Part shown: in pieces, positions 13,065 to 23,655 of the stretch
How positions within the stretch are numbered: the stretch's first letter is position 1
Layout of the letters: each line of letters begins with the position of its first letter
From: Amoebidium appalachense
Lineage: Eukaryota; Ichthyosporea
NCBI GenBank assembly: GCA_963693365.1
Contig: CAVNZM010000004.1
Coordinates: 13,640,001 to 13,704,000, forward strand
Reading direction: 5' to 3'
DNA: 64,000 bases
Program-made: the position numbers and the translations under genes
The notes under the pieces: model-generated
What the model saw: only the letters and a program-made list of their open reading frames with translations
Database searches by the model: none
Told to the model about the DNA's origin: nothing

Positions 13065-13869
13065 ACACACACACCCATCCATCCACCTACCCACTCACCG
13101 CCACCCCCCCGGGGCGCAACATATACACAGTCAATTACTCATGCACACACACCGACACCTTCCCAACAGGTTTAAAATTTTTCCTTACCTGCTTGCTGAT
13201 TGCAGTTCTATACACACGATCAATGATGTCAAATGCTCTTTTGATGGTTGGGTTTTGGTTTGCAAATTACCCCTCTAGGCTTCCAAAATTCAATGCGCTA
13301 GTAGAATAAACATTGCTATTCTGAATCCACCGACGTTCGAACCAATCATCTGGCGCACCATCTTTCATCACCCCCCCCCCCAAAACACACACACACACAC
13401 ACACATACACACCTCCTTCCCCACCTGGAGATTAGCATGGCTATCCCCCAAGACCGCACCAATCACACTGACCAACCACACACCCACAGGACGTGGATGA
13501 TTTCCTCAAGCAGCCTGAGATCCGCAAGGCCCTCGGTGTGGACCCCAGCGTCACTTGGCAGGCATGCAACATGGTTCGTTAGCCCCCCCCTCCCTCCCCC
13601 CCCCCTCTCCCTCAAAAAACAACAACAACAATGATGGTGAATTGAAACGACATTTTGAAGGAGAGGTGGATTATGTTCGGATATGGCCAACCCAGGAGGC
13701 AATACGTACCCTTCATGCTATCGGCCAAACACGCATTCATATGCACACTATTAATCAGCTCTCGGTGCACTCTACTTGCATTTATAACCCAACGATTGGT
13801 CTTAGCGCTGTCGCCTGAGAAAGACCCACACAGTGTATATTTGGGTCTGTGTGGCTTGGACGGTCGTAG

Positions 13870-13901
<32 letters not shown>

Positions 13902-15044
13902 TGGGGGGAGGGGCCCGCACGCACGCACACACACACGCATACACCACCCCCCCGGCTTGTTGTTAAAGCTATTCGGCTTTCTGATGGGCATGGTATGAAG
14001 AGGAAGCACGGGTGTAGGGGGCTGGGTGGCACGAAGGGACAGGGGGGGAGGGGGGGGGGGGGGAGGGGGGGGGGGGGGGAGGAGGGGGGAGGGGACGTGT
14101 TTTTGCCAGTATGGGCTTTGACGGGATACAACCCCCGTCTCGGCGTCTAAAGGTGGGTGGTGTGGACAAGGTGCATGGGCCGTTTTGAAGGCCTAGGATG
14201 TGCGGGTGGGATGTATTCCACTCCCTGTATCCTTACCCCCCCGGTCCAATCAGGAGGTCAACCGGCACTTTGCCAAGGACTGGCTGCATAACTTTGACTT
14301 CGACATTGTCGAGCTGCTGGCCCACGGCAAGCACGTGCTGGTACGTGTGTGTGTGGGTGGGTGGGTGGGTGGGTGGGTGGGTGGGTGTAGTGCTTGGAGG
14401 AGTGGGAAGGGGGGATCCTTGTCATTTTTGTGTTGGAGTGCGTCTCTGTAGCTGTTTTGCGTCTCGTGTGCATGCGGCGGAGGTTTTTTTTTTTTTTAGG
14501 AAAAAAAAAAAGGTTGTGCGTGTGTGTGGGTTGGGGGGGGGGGGAGGGGGGGGATTAAGAGGGAAGGGGGACAAAAGGTCGGGATGTTGAGGCAATGGCT
14601 GATTGGGCGGTGATCACACCAGATCTATGCCGGGGAGGACGACTATGTGTGCAACTACATGGGCAACAAGGCCTGGTGCGAGCAGATGGCCTGGCCCCAC
14701 AAGGTGTGTAGAGTCCCATCCCCACATGGCCACACACAACAAACCAATTGCACCTGTCTACCCCTAGGAACGTGAGTGGTTGGGGCTTTGGACACACTTG
14801 AAAGGAATAGTAAGAAGGCCACCACTGCATGGCACTCCACAACATTCCACTGCTTGCACATTTCACTGCTTGCACATTTCACTGCTTGCACGTCCAGAGA
14901 TATCCTCTGACACGTGCACACGTGCAGGAGGAGTGGAACAAGGCACCGGACACCCCCTGGATCTACAAGGGCAAGCAGGCCGGCATTGTCAAGACACATG
15001 CCAACTTCACATTCCTGCAGGTCCACGAGGCCGGCCACATGGTA

Positions 15045-15075
<31 letters not shown>

Positions 15076-15079
15076 AAAA

Positions 15080-15112
<33 letters not shown>

Positions 15113-15498
15113 TCTCAACACCAACACAAGCACAAACAAATGCCCTTGCGCGGTTGGAAATATGGAGGAGACAACAAAGAGCAACAACAAAGCGTCACAA
15201 AGGTGGGAAATCCAAAATCAAACAATTTAAGCATGCAGGCAGAAGACACTTGAACAGAGCCCATCATTAGGGGGTTCCTATGCCTCCACAAAAGCATGGG
15301 TTCGACCTCTTTAACCTCTATGCACTTTTTGTCCTTGTTACTCTTTTTCTTATTTTCATTTCCGTATTTCTTTTGGGCATTGGGCCCAACAGCCACATGC
15401 TCACTGTTCCTTCCTCCCAGGTGCCCATGGACCAGCCCGAGGTGTCCCTGGCCATGCTCGACATCTTCCTCTATGGCGACAAGTTCACCCCCAAGTAG
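8845..15498 (+). CDS. Serine carboxypeptidase (carboxypeptidase Y-like, peptidase S10), 13 exons
   Basis: Exons: 8845-9015, 9229-9348, 9970-10090, 10444-10573, 11149-11260, 11885-11908, 12384-12494, 12885-13022, 13490-13573, 14254-14340, 14623-14703, 14928-15041, 15421-15498 (TAG). All phases join, giving 456 aa. An N-terminal signal peptide (about residues 1-16) sends it to the secretory pathway. Peptidase S10 landmarks in order: FFYW-like [19 protein letters not shown] (oxyanion region), [31 protein letters not shown] with nucleophile Ser181, [10 protein letters not shown] with Asp373, and HEAGHMVP with His430. It would release C-terminal residues from peptides in a vacuole or lysosome, or outside the cell. 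Only a short propeptide is present, shorter than in yeast carboxypeptidase Y. Donors are mostly GTAAGT or GTACGT; exon 9 uses GTTCGT. The gene appears intact. Confidence 0.95.
9840..9969 (+). repeat. (CA)n array ending at the exon 3 acceptor
   Basis: An interrupted then pure CA array runs to CACACACAG directly before carboxypeptidase exon 3 (9970). There is no separate pyrimidine tract between repeat and splice site. Confidence 0.92.
10365..10406 (+). repeat. Poly-C run
   Basis: An uninterrupted C-run of about 40 nt in carboxypeptidase intron 3, preceded by a (CA)n array (10308-10337). Exact length may be affected by sequencing. Confidence 0.9.
11065..11148 (+). repeat. (CA)n array ending at the exon 5 acceptor
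   Basis: The CA array runs up to ACACACACAG directly at carboxypeptidase exon 5 (11149). It is the second acceptor of this gene that is supplied by the repeat itself. Confidence 0.92.
11640..11770. repeat. GACA/GA repeat and poly-G run
   Basis: Purine-rich simple sequence (GACA units, (GA)n at about 11678-11710, G-run about 11741-11762) within the intron before the 24-nt microexon. Confidence 0.85.
15153..15325 (+). repeat. SINE-like dispersed repeat, copy in carboxypeptidase intron 12
   Basis: A block from GGTTGGAAATATGGAGGAGA to GGGTTCGACCTCTTTAACCT is repeated with about 85% identity (by eye) at 20232-20390. It contains GAACAGAGCCC and, 48-49 nt later, GGTTCGACCTC, which resembles a tRNA B box. 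See the finding on the dispersed family. Confidence 0.65.
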
Positions 15499-15856
15499 CC
15501 CTGATGTAGGCCTGCAGTGTCTATGTATAGGGGTTTGCAAGGGGGGTAAATCTGGTGCTTCTAGGTGATGTTGGGAACCATGTTTATAGGAAATCATGGG
15601 TAGGTGTGTAAACGACACCATTCAGGTCGAGACGGTGTAGAACTAGACACTGCCTTAGCATGCACAGCACCTTTTAATTTTATTTGCTGTATATAGCGCC
15701 TTAGTTCTAGTCTTGTTACTAAGTCAGCCCCAACTTGTATTCGAGCTAAAAGGGGTTTGGGTTGCGTAAGCAGGAGGTGCATAGCTGCTTTTTTGTGCAT
15801 GTGTTGGCTGGATTTATATGGACCCGGGTTGGGTCTCAAGGGAACATATGACATTA

Positions 15857-15862
15857 AATAAA
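15857..15862 (+). terminator. AATAAA polyadenylation signal of the carboxypeptidase gene
   Basis: Canonical AATAAA about 360 nt after the stop codon, followed by A-rich sequence. It is the best poly(A) signal candidate in this 3' region. Confidence 0.5.
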
Positions 15863-16590
15863 ACGGAATACACGCTGAGATGTGTCTGCCCTCACCCATC
15901 TGGCCCGTCCACTCCAATCATCGATTCACAACCCTCTGTTGCCGTCTCCTGTCAGGCTGTCTGCTCGTCGGTCCGAAGATATAACCATGCAAAAGACCCC
16001 CCCCCCCCCCCCCCCCCCCCCCCCCGAAACAGGGACTATATATTAGTCCACTGAATAACATGCATATGTCTCACACCCTGAGAATGATCTCTTCTCAACA
16101 CTCTAATGTATGTGCAACGGCGCAGTGAAATGCACCTTCACTCTCTCTCTTGCAGTTGCACCCCCGCATTAAATTCTCCTTGCATGAAGGGGGGGGGGGA
16201 AGGGGAAAAACCCACCGCCCCACTTGAAGGTGTTCCCTCTCACCAGGAAGGCCCTCGGGATGATGGGGGACTGACCAGTGGGAGTCGATGTTTGCTACCC
16301 CCCCCCCCCCCCCCCCCCCCCCCCGCCCCCTGCTTTTGGATTCAAAGCCGTAGGCCGCTCACAGAATAGATGCGCACTGATGTGTGATGTACTGAAATGG
16401 CAAATTTAAAATTCAAGGGTCCTCATGTCTTGCGTAGTGGAGTGGTTTGGAAGCCACATCTACACTCGTTGGTTCTAACAGACAAGGGCCTTGTTCTTTC
16501 TTTGTTTTTTTGTTTTTTTAAATTTTCTCTTGTCTTCAGCAGGTGTGCCGGTAATGGCCTGCATGGGCTGACGTCGACGCTGGGCGCGGC
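15863..16590. other. Spacer with homopolymer runs, no gene seen
   Basis: Contains C-runs at about 15998-16025 and 16300-16324 and a short G-run at 16190. Nothing coding is supported between the carboxypeptidase 3' end and the U6atac promoter. Confidence 0.6.
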
Positions 16591-16602
16591 CCAAACAATG
16601 AA

Positions 16603-16678
16603 CCAATCAAAACTCGCATTTACGCACCACATTTTGTCCCACAATCAAAATCCTGTGCATTCCGGCGGGGGTATATAA
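16603..16678 (+). promoter_or_regulatory. Promoter of the U6atac gene (CCAAT box and TATA box)
   Basis: CCAAT at 16603-16607 and TATATAA at 16672-16678. The TATA box lies 30 nt before the inferred RNA start at 16702, the spacing of U6-type RNA polymerase III promoters. I did not recognise a proximal sequence element with confidence. Confidence 0.7.
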
Positions 16679-16701
16679 CCACCAGGGTTCGCAATTAAAC
16701 C

Positions 16702-16815
16702 GTGTATAATTGAGCCGAGAGAAGGTTAGCATCTCCCTCGATAAGGACGAGACAGTCTTCGGACTTATACACAACTTGGTTAAGGCTGGCCGCTTTGCGG
16801 CAACCGACCAGTTTT
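16702..16815 (+). ncRNA. RNU6atac: U6atac spliceosomal snRNA (minor spliceosome)
   Basis: The RNA would start GTGTATAATTGAGCC and contains GAGAGAAGGTTAGCA (16717-16731), a block characteristic of U6atac that pairs with U4atac and U12-type 5' splice sites. TCTCCC and GATAAGGACGAGA follow where human U6atac has CTCCCC and GACAAGGATGGA. Next comes an intramolecular stem-loop AGTC-TTCG-GACT with a cUUCGg tetraloop, then GGTTAAGGC and a 3' hairpin GCCGC-TTT-GCGGC, matching the order of the human RNA. A TATA box lies 30 nt upstream and a nine-T run (16812-16820) ends it. The major U6 instead reads GAGAAGATTAGCAT and ACAGAGA, so this is the atac type. The comparison is from memory; a covariance-model search would settle it. 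Confidence 0.9.
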
Positions 16816-16820
16816 TTTTT
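16812..16820 (+). terminator. RNA polymerase III T-run terminator
   Basis: Nine consecutive T residues directly after the 3' hairpin of the U6atac RNA. Confidence 0.8.
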
Positions 16821-17253
16821 CCCCGTCGTTTGCCGGTCACTCAGCTGTCAGTTGAACCTCACACAGGCTCGGCGCAACCGAGTTAAAAATTTGTCTTCGG
16901 CTGGGTATACAACCCTTTTGCTCCGGGGCTTGACGTTCCAGCACTTGAAAGTGTACTTGCAGGCATACATTCAACTGAGTTTGGTTTACACGGTCTATAT
17001 TTGGGAAATCGAACGGGGGCACTGCCCCTCATGTGTGTGGATGGCCCAGTGTGTTTTCCAGCAGGGCCACACATCTAGACGTAATGCTTGACTTTACAAA
17101 ACTTCGTGCATGTTCAGTGCCAGGTGGATATGCCCCTCCGCGCTATCTGTTGCCATTTATGGTATATCTCCCGCCTGCGGGATCTCAAATTTTTAACTGG
17201 GTGGATGCCCGCAGTGCCACCACTATTTCACACACGACTGAAATTCAATTACA

Positions 17254-17298
<45 letters not shown>

Positions 17299-17678
17299 GC
17301 GCGTTCACACACCCACACCCACACCCACACCCACACCCACACCCACACTGTTCACACGCACGCACGCACGCACACACGCATACGCACCCACACACGCACA
17401 CACACACTGGCACACATACACACACTCACACCACCACCAACATCGGAAAACCCTCCACCAACTCCACCAAAAAAAAAACAAATAAACCGAGCGTGCTCAA
17501 CAAGTCTCGAAAACAAGAAAGCAACCCAACACCATTACATGCATATCAGCAGTGCAAATCTTCATGTGTAAATTGGGTGCTTTTTACGAGCAAAATGGGC
17601 ACATGCCAAATCCCACAACTGGAGTTCCTTTACCCTCCCTACACCCTAGGACACACAGGAAGATCAACCCCACCACCA
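16821..17678. other. Spacer between U6atac and the NAF1 3' end
   Basis: No gene is seen. It holds a C-run (about 17257-17296), a (CACACC)n stretch (17307-17347) and CA-rich sequence to about 17435. Confidence 0.6.
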
Positions 17679-18392
17679 TTAGTACGATGGGCCCCCGTAC
17701 GGCCCGTGCCCACTCTGAGGGGGTTGCTGCTGAAATGGGGGGTAATTTCCTTGCTGGGGCTGGAATCCGGGACCATTGGGCTGGAAATTGTTAGATCCGG
17801 GAGGCCCTTGTTGTTGGAAATTCGCTGGTCCGGGGGGTCCTTGTTGAAAGTTATTGAAGCCGGGTGCTGGCTGGCCGCCAAACATTTGTGGATTGTCCCA
17901 TGGGCTGGACCCGGGCATGGGCCCATTGTTCATGGCTGGCGCAAACGGGCCTGACCCGAACCGTTGTGCCTGGCCCGACCCGGATGATTGCTGTGGTGGA
18001 GGCCCAGAAAATTGGGCCTGGGGGTTGTATTGATAGTTGTTGAACTGCCCTGGGGGACCCATGGATGATGGCCCGTAATTCTCTTGCTGCTGTGGAGGCT
18101 GCACACATGAAAACGTCAGAAAACGTATGTTAATATCCGGCTTCTTGTTGTTGTTGCAAGCAGTCTTTTGGTTCAAGAGCCCTCAAGGGTCACAAACCTG
18201 GAAGGACATAAAAGGGACAGAATGGGGCCCACAGCGGTTGTGGTGCTGTTCGTGCATTTGTGGGCAGAGCTCGTGGAGGGGGGGGAGGGGGGGGAGGGGG
18301 GGGGGGGGGGGGAGAGGGGAAACGGAGGACAGAGGGGGGGGGGGGGGAAGAGGAGGGGGGGGGGGGGGAGGGAGGGAAGAGGGAGTGAGAGT

Positions 18393-18466
<74 letters not shown>

Positions 18467-18965
18467 CGCACGGGGGGCGACAATGGTTTTTCACAGTAAG
18501 AGGCACCAAGAATTAAGATGGAAAGAACGGATCGAAAGACCCAGAACCCTACCCAACACATCAAAGGTTCAACCCTTTTTGGGGGGGAGGGGGGGGGGGG
18601 GGGGGGAGGGGGGGGGGGAAGGGGACAAAGTCATTCGCAACAACCAAATTTCAACCCACTCCCAGCTCAGCCAACTCAGAAAGACCGAGTTTCAACCCAT
18701 TCATCTTGCGCAGCCTAACCGCTTTATTTGAACTGGGCGGTAACACCCCTCATCAGCAGAATTAGGCATGGCTTCTTCAAAACAACCCCCCCCCCCCCTC
18801 CCCCTTCCCCCCCCAAACACACACACACACACACACACATACACCGTCATGATAGTTTTTTTTTCTTTCTTTCTTTTTTTTTCTTTTTTTCCCCTTTCTT
18901 TCTCTCTTTCGTTCTTTGTTTCTTTTTTTTTTTTTTGGGGGGGGGGGGGGAGGAGGGGGAGGGAT

Positions 18966-19016
<51 letters not shown>

Positions 19017-19477
19017 ACCTGCTGCGGCCTGAAACTCTGATTCTGTTGGGAAGGACCCCATTGCTGTGCCGGCCCCCTCTCATACTTGCCCAGCCATGAT
19101 CCCCCCTCCTCCCCACCCTGCGAGTCTCTGTCGTGATAGCCAAACCCTCCACCCCCTCTCCCTCTTCCTCGGTTGCCCCCGTCTCCTCTCCCCCTCCATC
19201 CACGTCCATCACCTCGTCCCCCGGGGGGGATTCTATCCCCGCCCATAGAACCCCCACCACGTCCACCCCTTGCCCTGTGTGCCACCATGCATGTCAGTCC
19301 TTGTCCATTCTCCCTCTCCTCTCCTCGAATTATAATCAAATACATTGGCAAGGCCACTCCTTTGGCCCTCTCCACACCAACCCATTTCCATCTACCAGCT
19401 TTTTCTTCACTCCTGCCCAAGCCTCACCCAATCCCTCCTTCCTCTTGCCCCAGTTCTCAGCCACAGCTTCCATTATC

Positions 19478-19511
<34 letters not shown>

Positions 19512-19637
19512 AAAAAAAAAAATAAAAAAAAAATTACACACACACACATTCACATCTTCCTCTCCTCCAGGGAAACACACACACTCGCACACCCACCCCC
19601 CAGACTGACATGCTTATGCATGAAGCATGCATGCATG

Positions 19638-19713
<76 letters not shown>

Positions 19714-19776
19714 GGCGTGTGTATGAATGCATGCATGTGTGTGTATGTGTGTGCATATGTATGAATGTGTGTATTG

Positions 19777-19820
<44 letters not shown>

Positions 19821-20075
19821 CGCGCGTGCACGTGTGTGTACATATATGTGTACATAAAGCCACGATACACCCATACACACAGCCCTGACCCCTGAAACCA
19901 TTGTGCTCTCTCTCTGTTTGCACGTCTGCATGTGAAGGCGAAATGTGACCGTGTCTTCACCTTTTCCCGTCCAGCCATCACAACAACAAAAGCAATCCAA
20001 AACCGAATACACGGGCATAGGTTAGGGCATGACCCCACAGAAGCCAGCCCCCCCCCCCCCCCCCCGGGGTGAGCG

Positions 20076-20115
<40 letters not shown>

Positions 20116-20575
20116 GGGGTGGGGGGGGCATTACTGTTTCTTGGCACGTTTGGCTGCTGCCTCTTGCTCATCGTCACTGAACTCCAATTCCTGATAATTG
20201 AAGGGGGGAGGGGAGGATGTATGTGTTAGAGGGTTGGAAATATGGAGGAGACAACAAAAGCAACAACAAAAATGTCACAAAAATGAGAAGTGTGCAGGCA
20301 GAAGACACTTGAACAAAGCCCATCATCAGGCGGGCTCCTATGCCTCCACAAAAGCATGGGTTTCAACTCTTTAATCTCCCGCGCGTGGTTCCCAACCCAT
20401 ACTTTGTTTCAACAGCAATAGGCGAGTCCGCCCGTCTTGGCCAAAGACGAGCAGGGTTGTTCAAGGAGCAGCAATCTAAGAACACAAGAGTCTACAAAAT
20501 CTGCAAGCAGACGAAAAGAAAGAAAACAAGCAGAGAAATGGAGCATAAGCCGGGTATCTACAAAGCCCCCCGACT

Positions 20576-20609
<34 letters not shown>

Positions 20610-22050
20610 CTAGAATGCGTTGGGGTTGTTAGATGCTAGTCAATACAGGCAATGGCTTTGCCTGTGCAACCCTGCACTGCTATGGATTACAGCACACAGC
20701 CATCACCCATAGTCTCTATTGTTCCTTTGCTTTGGTCGGTGGTTGCTTTGCAAAACAGGGCATCGTGTCTCCTCTGCCCAAAGACACTTATTTTTCAGGG
20801 TGTATGTACACCCGCGTATATGTCCAAGGGGAAAAAAGCCATAGAGAACACACAGCATGTCGTTACCATGATTCCTATCCTCCCTACTTGCAATGCAAAA
20901 ATCAACCACCTGCTATTGGTGCTATAAATCGGCCGGCATGTGTGTGTGTGTGCGCCTCTGACAGGGAGGGGGGGAAGGGGGGGCTTACATTTTCATTGAC
21001 CTCCTCGTCATTCGTGCCTGACGCATCTGTCCCCCGATACTTCCTCAGCTCAGCAGGCATCACATAACCTGCCATATTGGGACAGTAGAAGACATCCCGA
21101 CCAATGAAATCACCCGGTTGCTCCATGTGTATAGGCTGGGCACGGAGACTGTAAAAGGGTTTGCCCACCTGCCCAAGAACGTCGAACACCTGCACGTGGT
21201 GTGTGTGTGTGTGTGTGTGTGTGTGCAGGTGTGTGCGTATGCACACGGTGAGCGTGTGTGTGTGTGTATGTGTGTGTGTGTGTGCGTGCGCGCACGCGAA
21301 CACGTGTGCGTGCGTGCGTGTGAGTGTGTGAGTGTGGAGACATGGCCAGAGGTGACGAGTGAAGGTATCAGAGCACATGGAGTATATGCACATTGGAGAA
21401 GCATACATAGGAGGGTTGATGTGTGTGTGTGGGGTGGTGGTGGTGGTGGTGGTGGTGGTGGTGGTGTGTGTGTGTGTGTGTGTTTTAAGGGGGTGTAGGG
21501 CAGGTGGAACCACATGCCATGGTTTCACGACCATCTGCATGCATTGAGCGGGGGGGAGGGCAAGCAGACATCTATCTCACAGCTTGATTAACGAGGTTAA
21601 AGGTGACGGTGTTGGCATGCATGTGTCGGCTCTGCTTTGCTTGTCCTTTGGACTAGGGCAAAGAAAAATGTGACGTGCCTGCCCTGCCATGCACTCAGCA
21701 CGGATTAACTTTGCTTGTTTGGGAGCAGTAGGGGTAGTGCTGGTGAACAGAGAGAAGCAAAGAGGGGGCCCAGAGAGAGACAGGGAGCGGAGCAAGAGGG
21801 GGAAGGGGGGGGGGGGGGAGGGGGGGAGGCCGGCAGGGCAACGAGAAAAAATAGAGCGGATTTTATGGGGATGTTTTTGGGTATGTAGATGGAGGGGTGA
21901 GTGGGTGGGGGGGGGTGAGTGATTAGATGATGGGGGGGGGTTGAGGGTTGGGCAGACAGACCTTTCCAAGGGGCTGGTCTCTGGCAAGATAGAGGGCCGT
22001 GTCGAGATCCACAGTGGGCACTCTCTCGGTGGCCTGCACCACAATCTGCA

Positions 22051-22089
<39 letters not shown>

Positions 22090-22410
22090 TATGTGGTGCC
22101 ATGCATGGTGGGCAAAATGACAAAAATGTGTAGTGCTGCTGTAGGGAAAATCTTGCAATGGCCGGAATGAAAATAAAATACCGATGTGAAATTTGACAGG
22201 GTAGCTCGACTCTCCCCTCCTTACTCCCCCTGCATTTAGATGTAGAATTAGGGTAATATATAAAAAACCGACCAAAGGTTTCACGGGATAGCTCACATGC
22301 CTCATGCCCCTATTGGCGTTGTGTGGCAATAATGCTAATACAACATGCGAAAACACCTCTTGTGGTGTACACACACACGCACACACACGCACACACACGC
22401 ACACGCACAC

Positions 22411-22451
<41 letters not shown>

Positions 22452-23068
22452 CACAGGCAGCAATAATCATACAACACCACCATGCCCACGCACCTGGTGG
22501 TCTACTATGCTTATCACTTTGCCCATCAGCAACATTTCTGCATTTTCGGCCAAAGGTGGTGGCAGCTCCTCGGGGGGAAGTTGCTGGGGGAAAAAAATCA
22601 GAATCGACTCCCCCCCCTCCCCCCCCCCAAAAAAAAAACAAACAAAAAAACAAAAAACAAAAACAAACAACAACATACCCGGGCACCCAAGCATGCATGC
22701 ACACCAACACGCACACACACACTCTTTCTCACTCTCACTCATTCAAGTATGAAAGACAGCTCCACTTCGGCATTTCCTGTCTCCCCCTCCCCCCACCCCT
22801 CTCTCCCCCCGGGGACCCCCCCCCCCCCCCCCCCCCCCCCCCCCTTTCCCCGCCCCCCCGAAAATAACAATAAAAAAATAAAAAATAATAACAACAATAA
22901 CAATGATAATCACAATAATAATAATGGTAAAATCACGAAGGCTATGATGGGACACTTGTGCAGAAATGGATCAGGCCCGACAGCAGGGAGAGGTATGAAC
23001 GTTGGGAAGAATTGAAAAGGAGACAGAAGAAGGGTGCAGGGCTTACAGAATGTGAGCAAGTCGAAGGG

Positions 23069-23102
<34 letters not shown>

Positions 23103-23539
23103 GGGGAGAGTACATTAAACGAGGAGGGATATGTGGATTTGGGAGTGGGCGGGGAGTCAATGGAAGGGAAGAAAAACACCATGTGCCCTTTTGCGTGGAA
23201 GGAGGGAGAGGGTAAAGAGGGAGGGGGGGGGGGGGGGGGTGATATACAGTAAAAAGGCCGGATATGTACAGATAACATAACAGCAACATACTAGAACCCA
23301 TCCAGAGGTATAGAGGAGGGGTTGCTTCAAGCCACCGGCCAAACAGTCACGGAAAGTGGAGACAGTGGGGGAGGGGGAGGGGGGGGGGGAAGGGGGGGGG
23401 GGGGGCACACACATCAATCAGGAGTTCGTTTTTGGTCTTGAGTGGTCCCTCGTTAACATCCTCATCCTCCAGCATTTCAAGAATCTTACCCGAGGTCAGC
23501 ATCGAGGGGTCGAGCATGTCACTGTCACTGTCACTGTCG

Positions 23540-23583
<44 letters not shown>

Positions 23584-23624
23584 CGTGAATGCGTGCGGGT
23601 GTGTGTGCGCGCGCGTGCGTGTGG

Positions 23625-23655
<31 letters not shown>

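Noticed and set aside
13290-13370. GTTCGAACC near 13335 as a possible tRNA B box
   Set aside because: No A box or cloverleaf can be formed around it; it lies in a carboxypeptidase intron.
19534-20131. Thr-His and Cys-Val repeat frames around CA/GT arrays here and elsewhere
   Set aside because: Dinucleotide repeats leave frames open by chance; no codon bias or family similarity.
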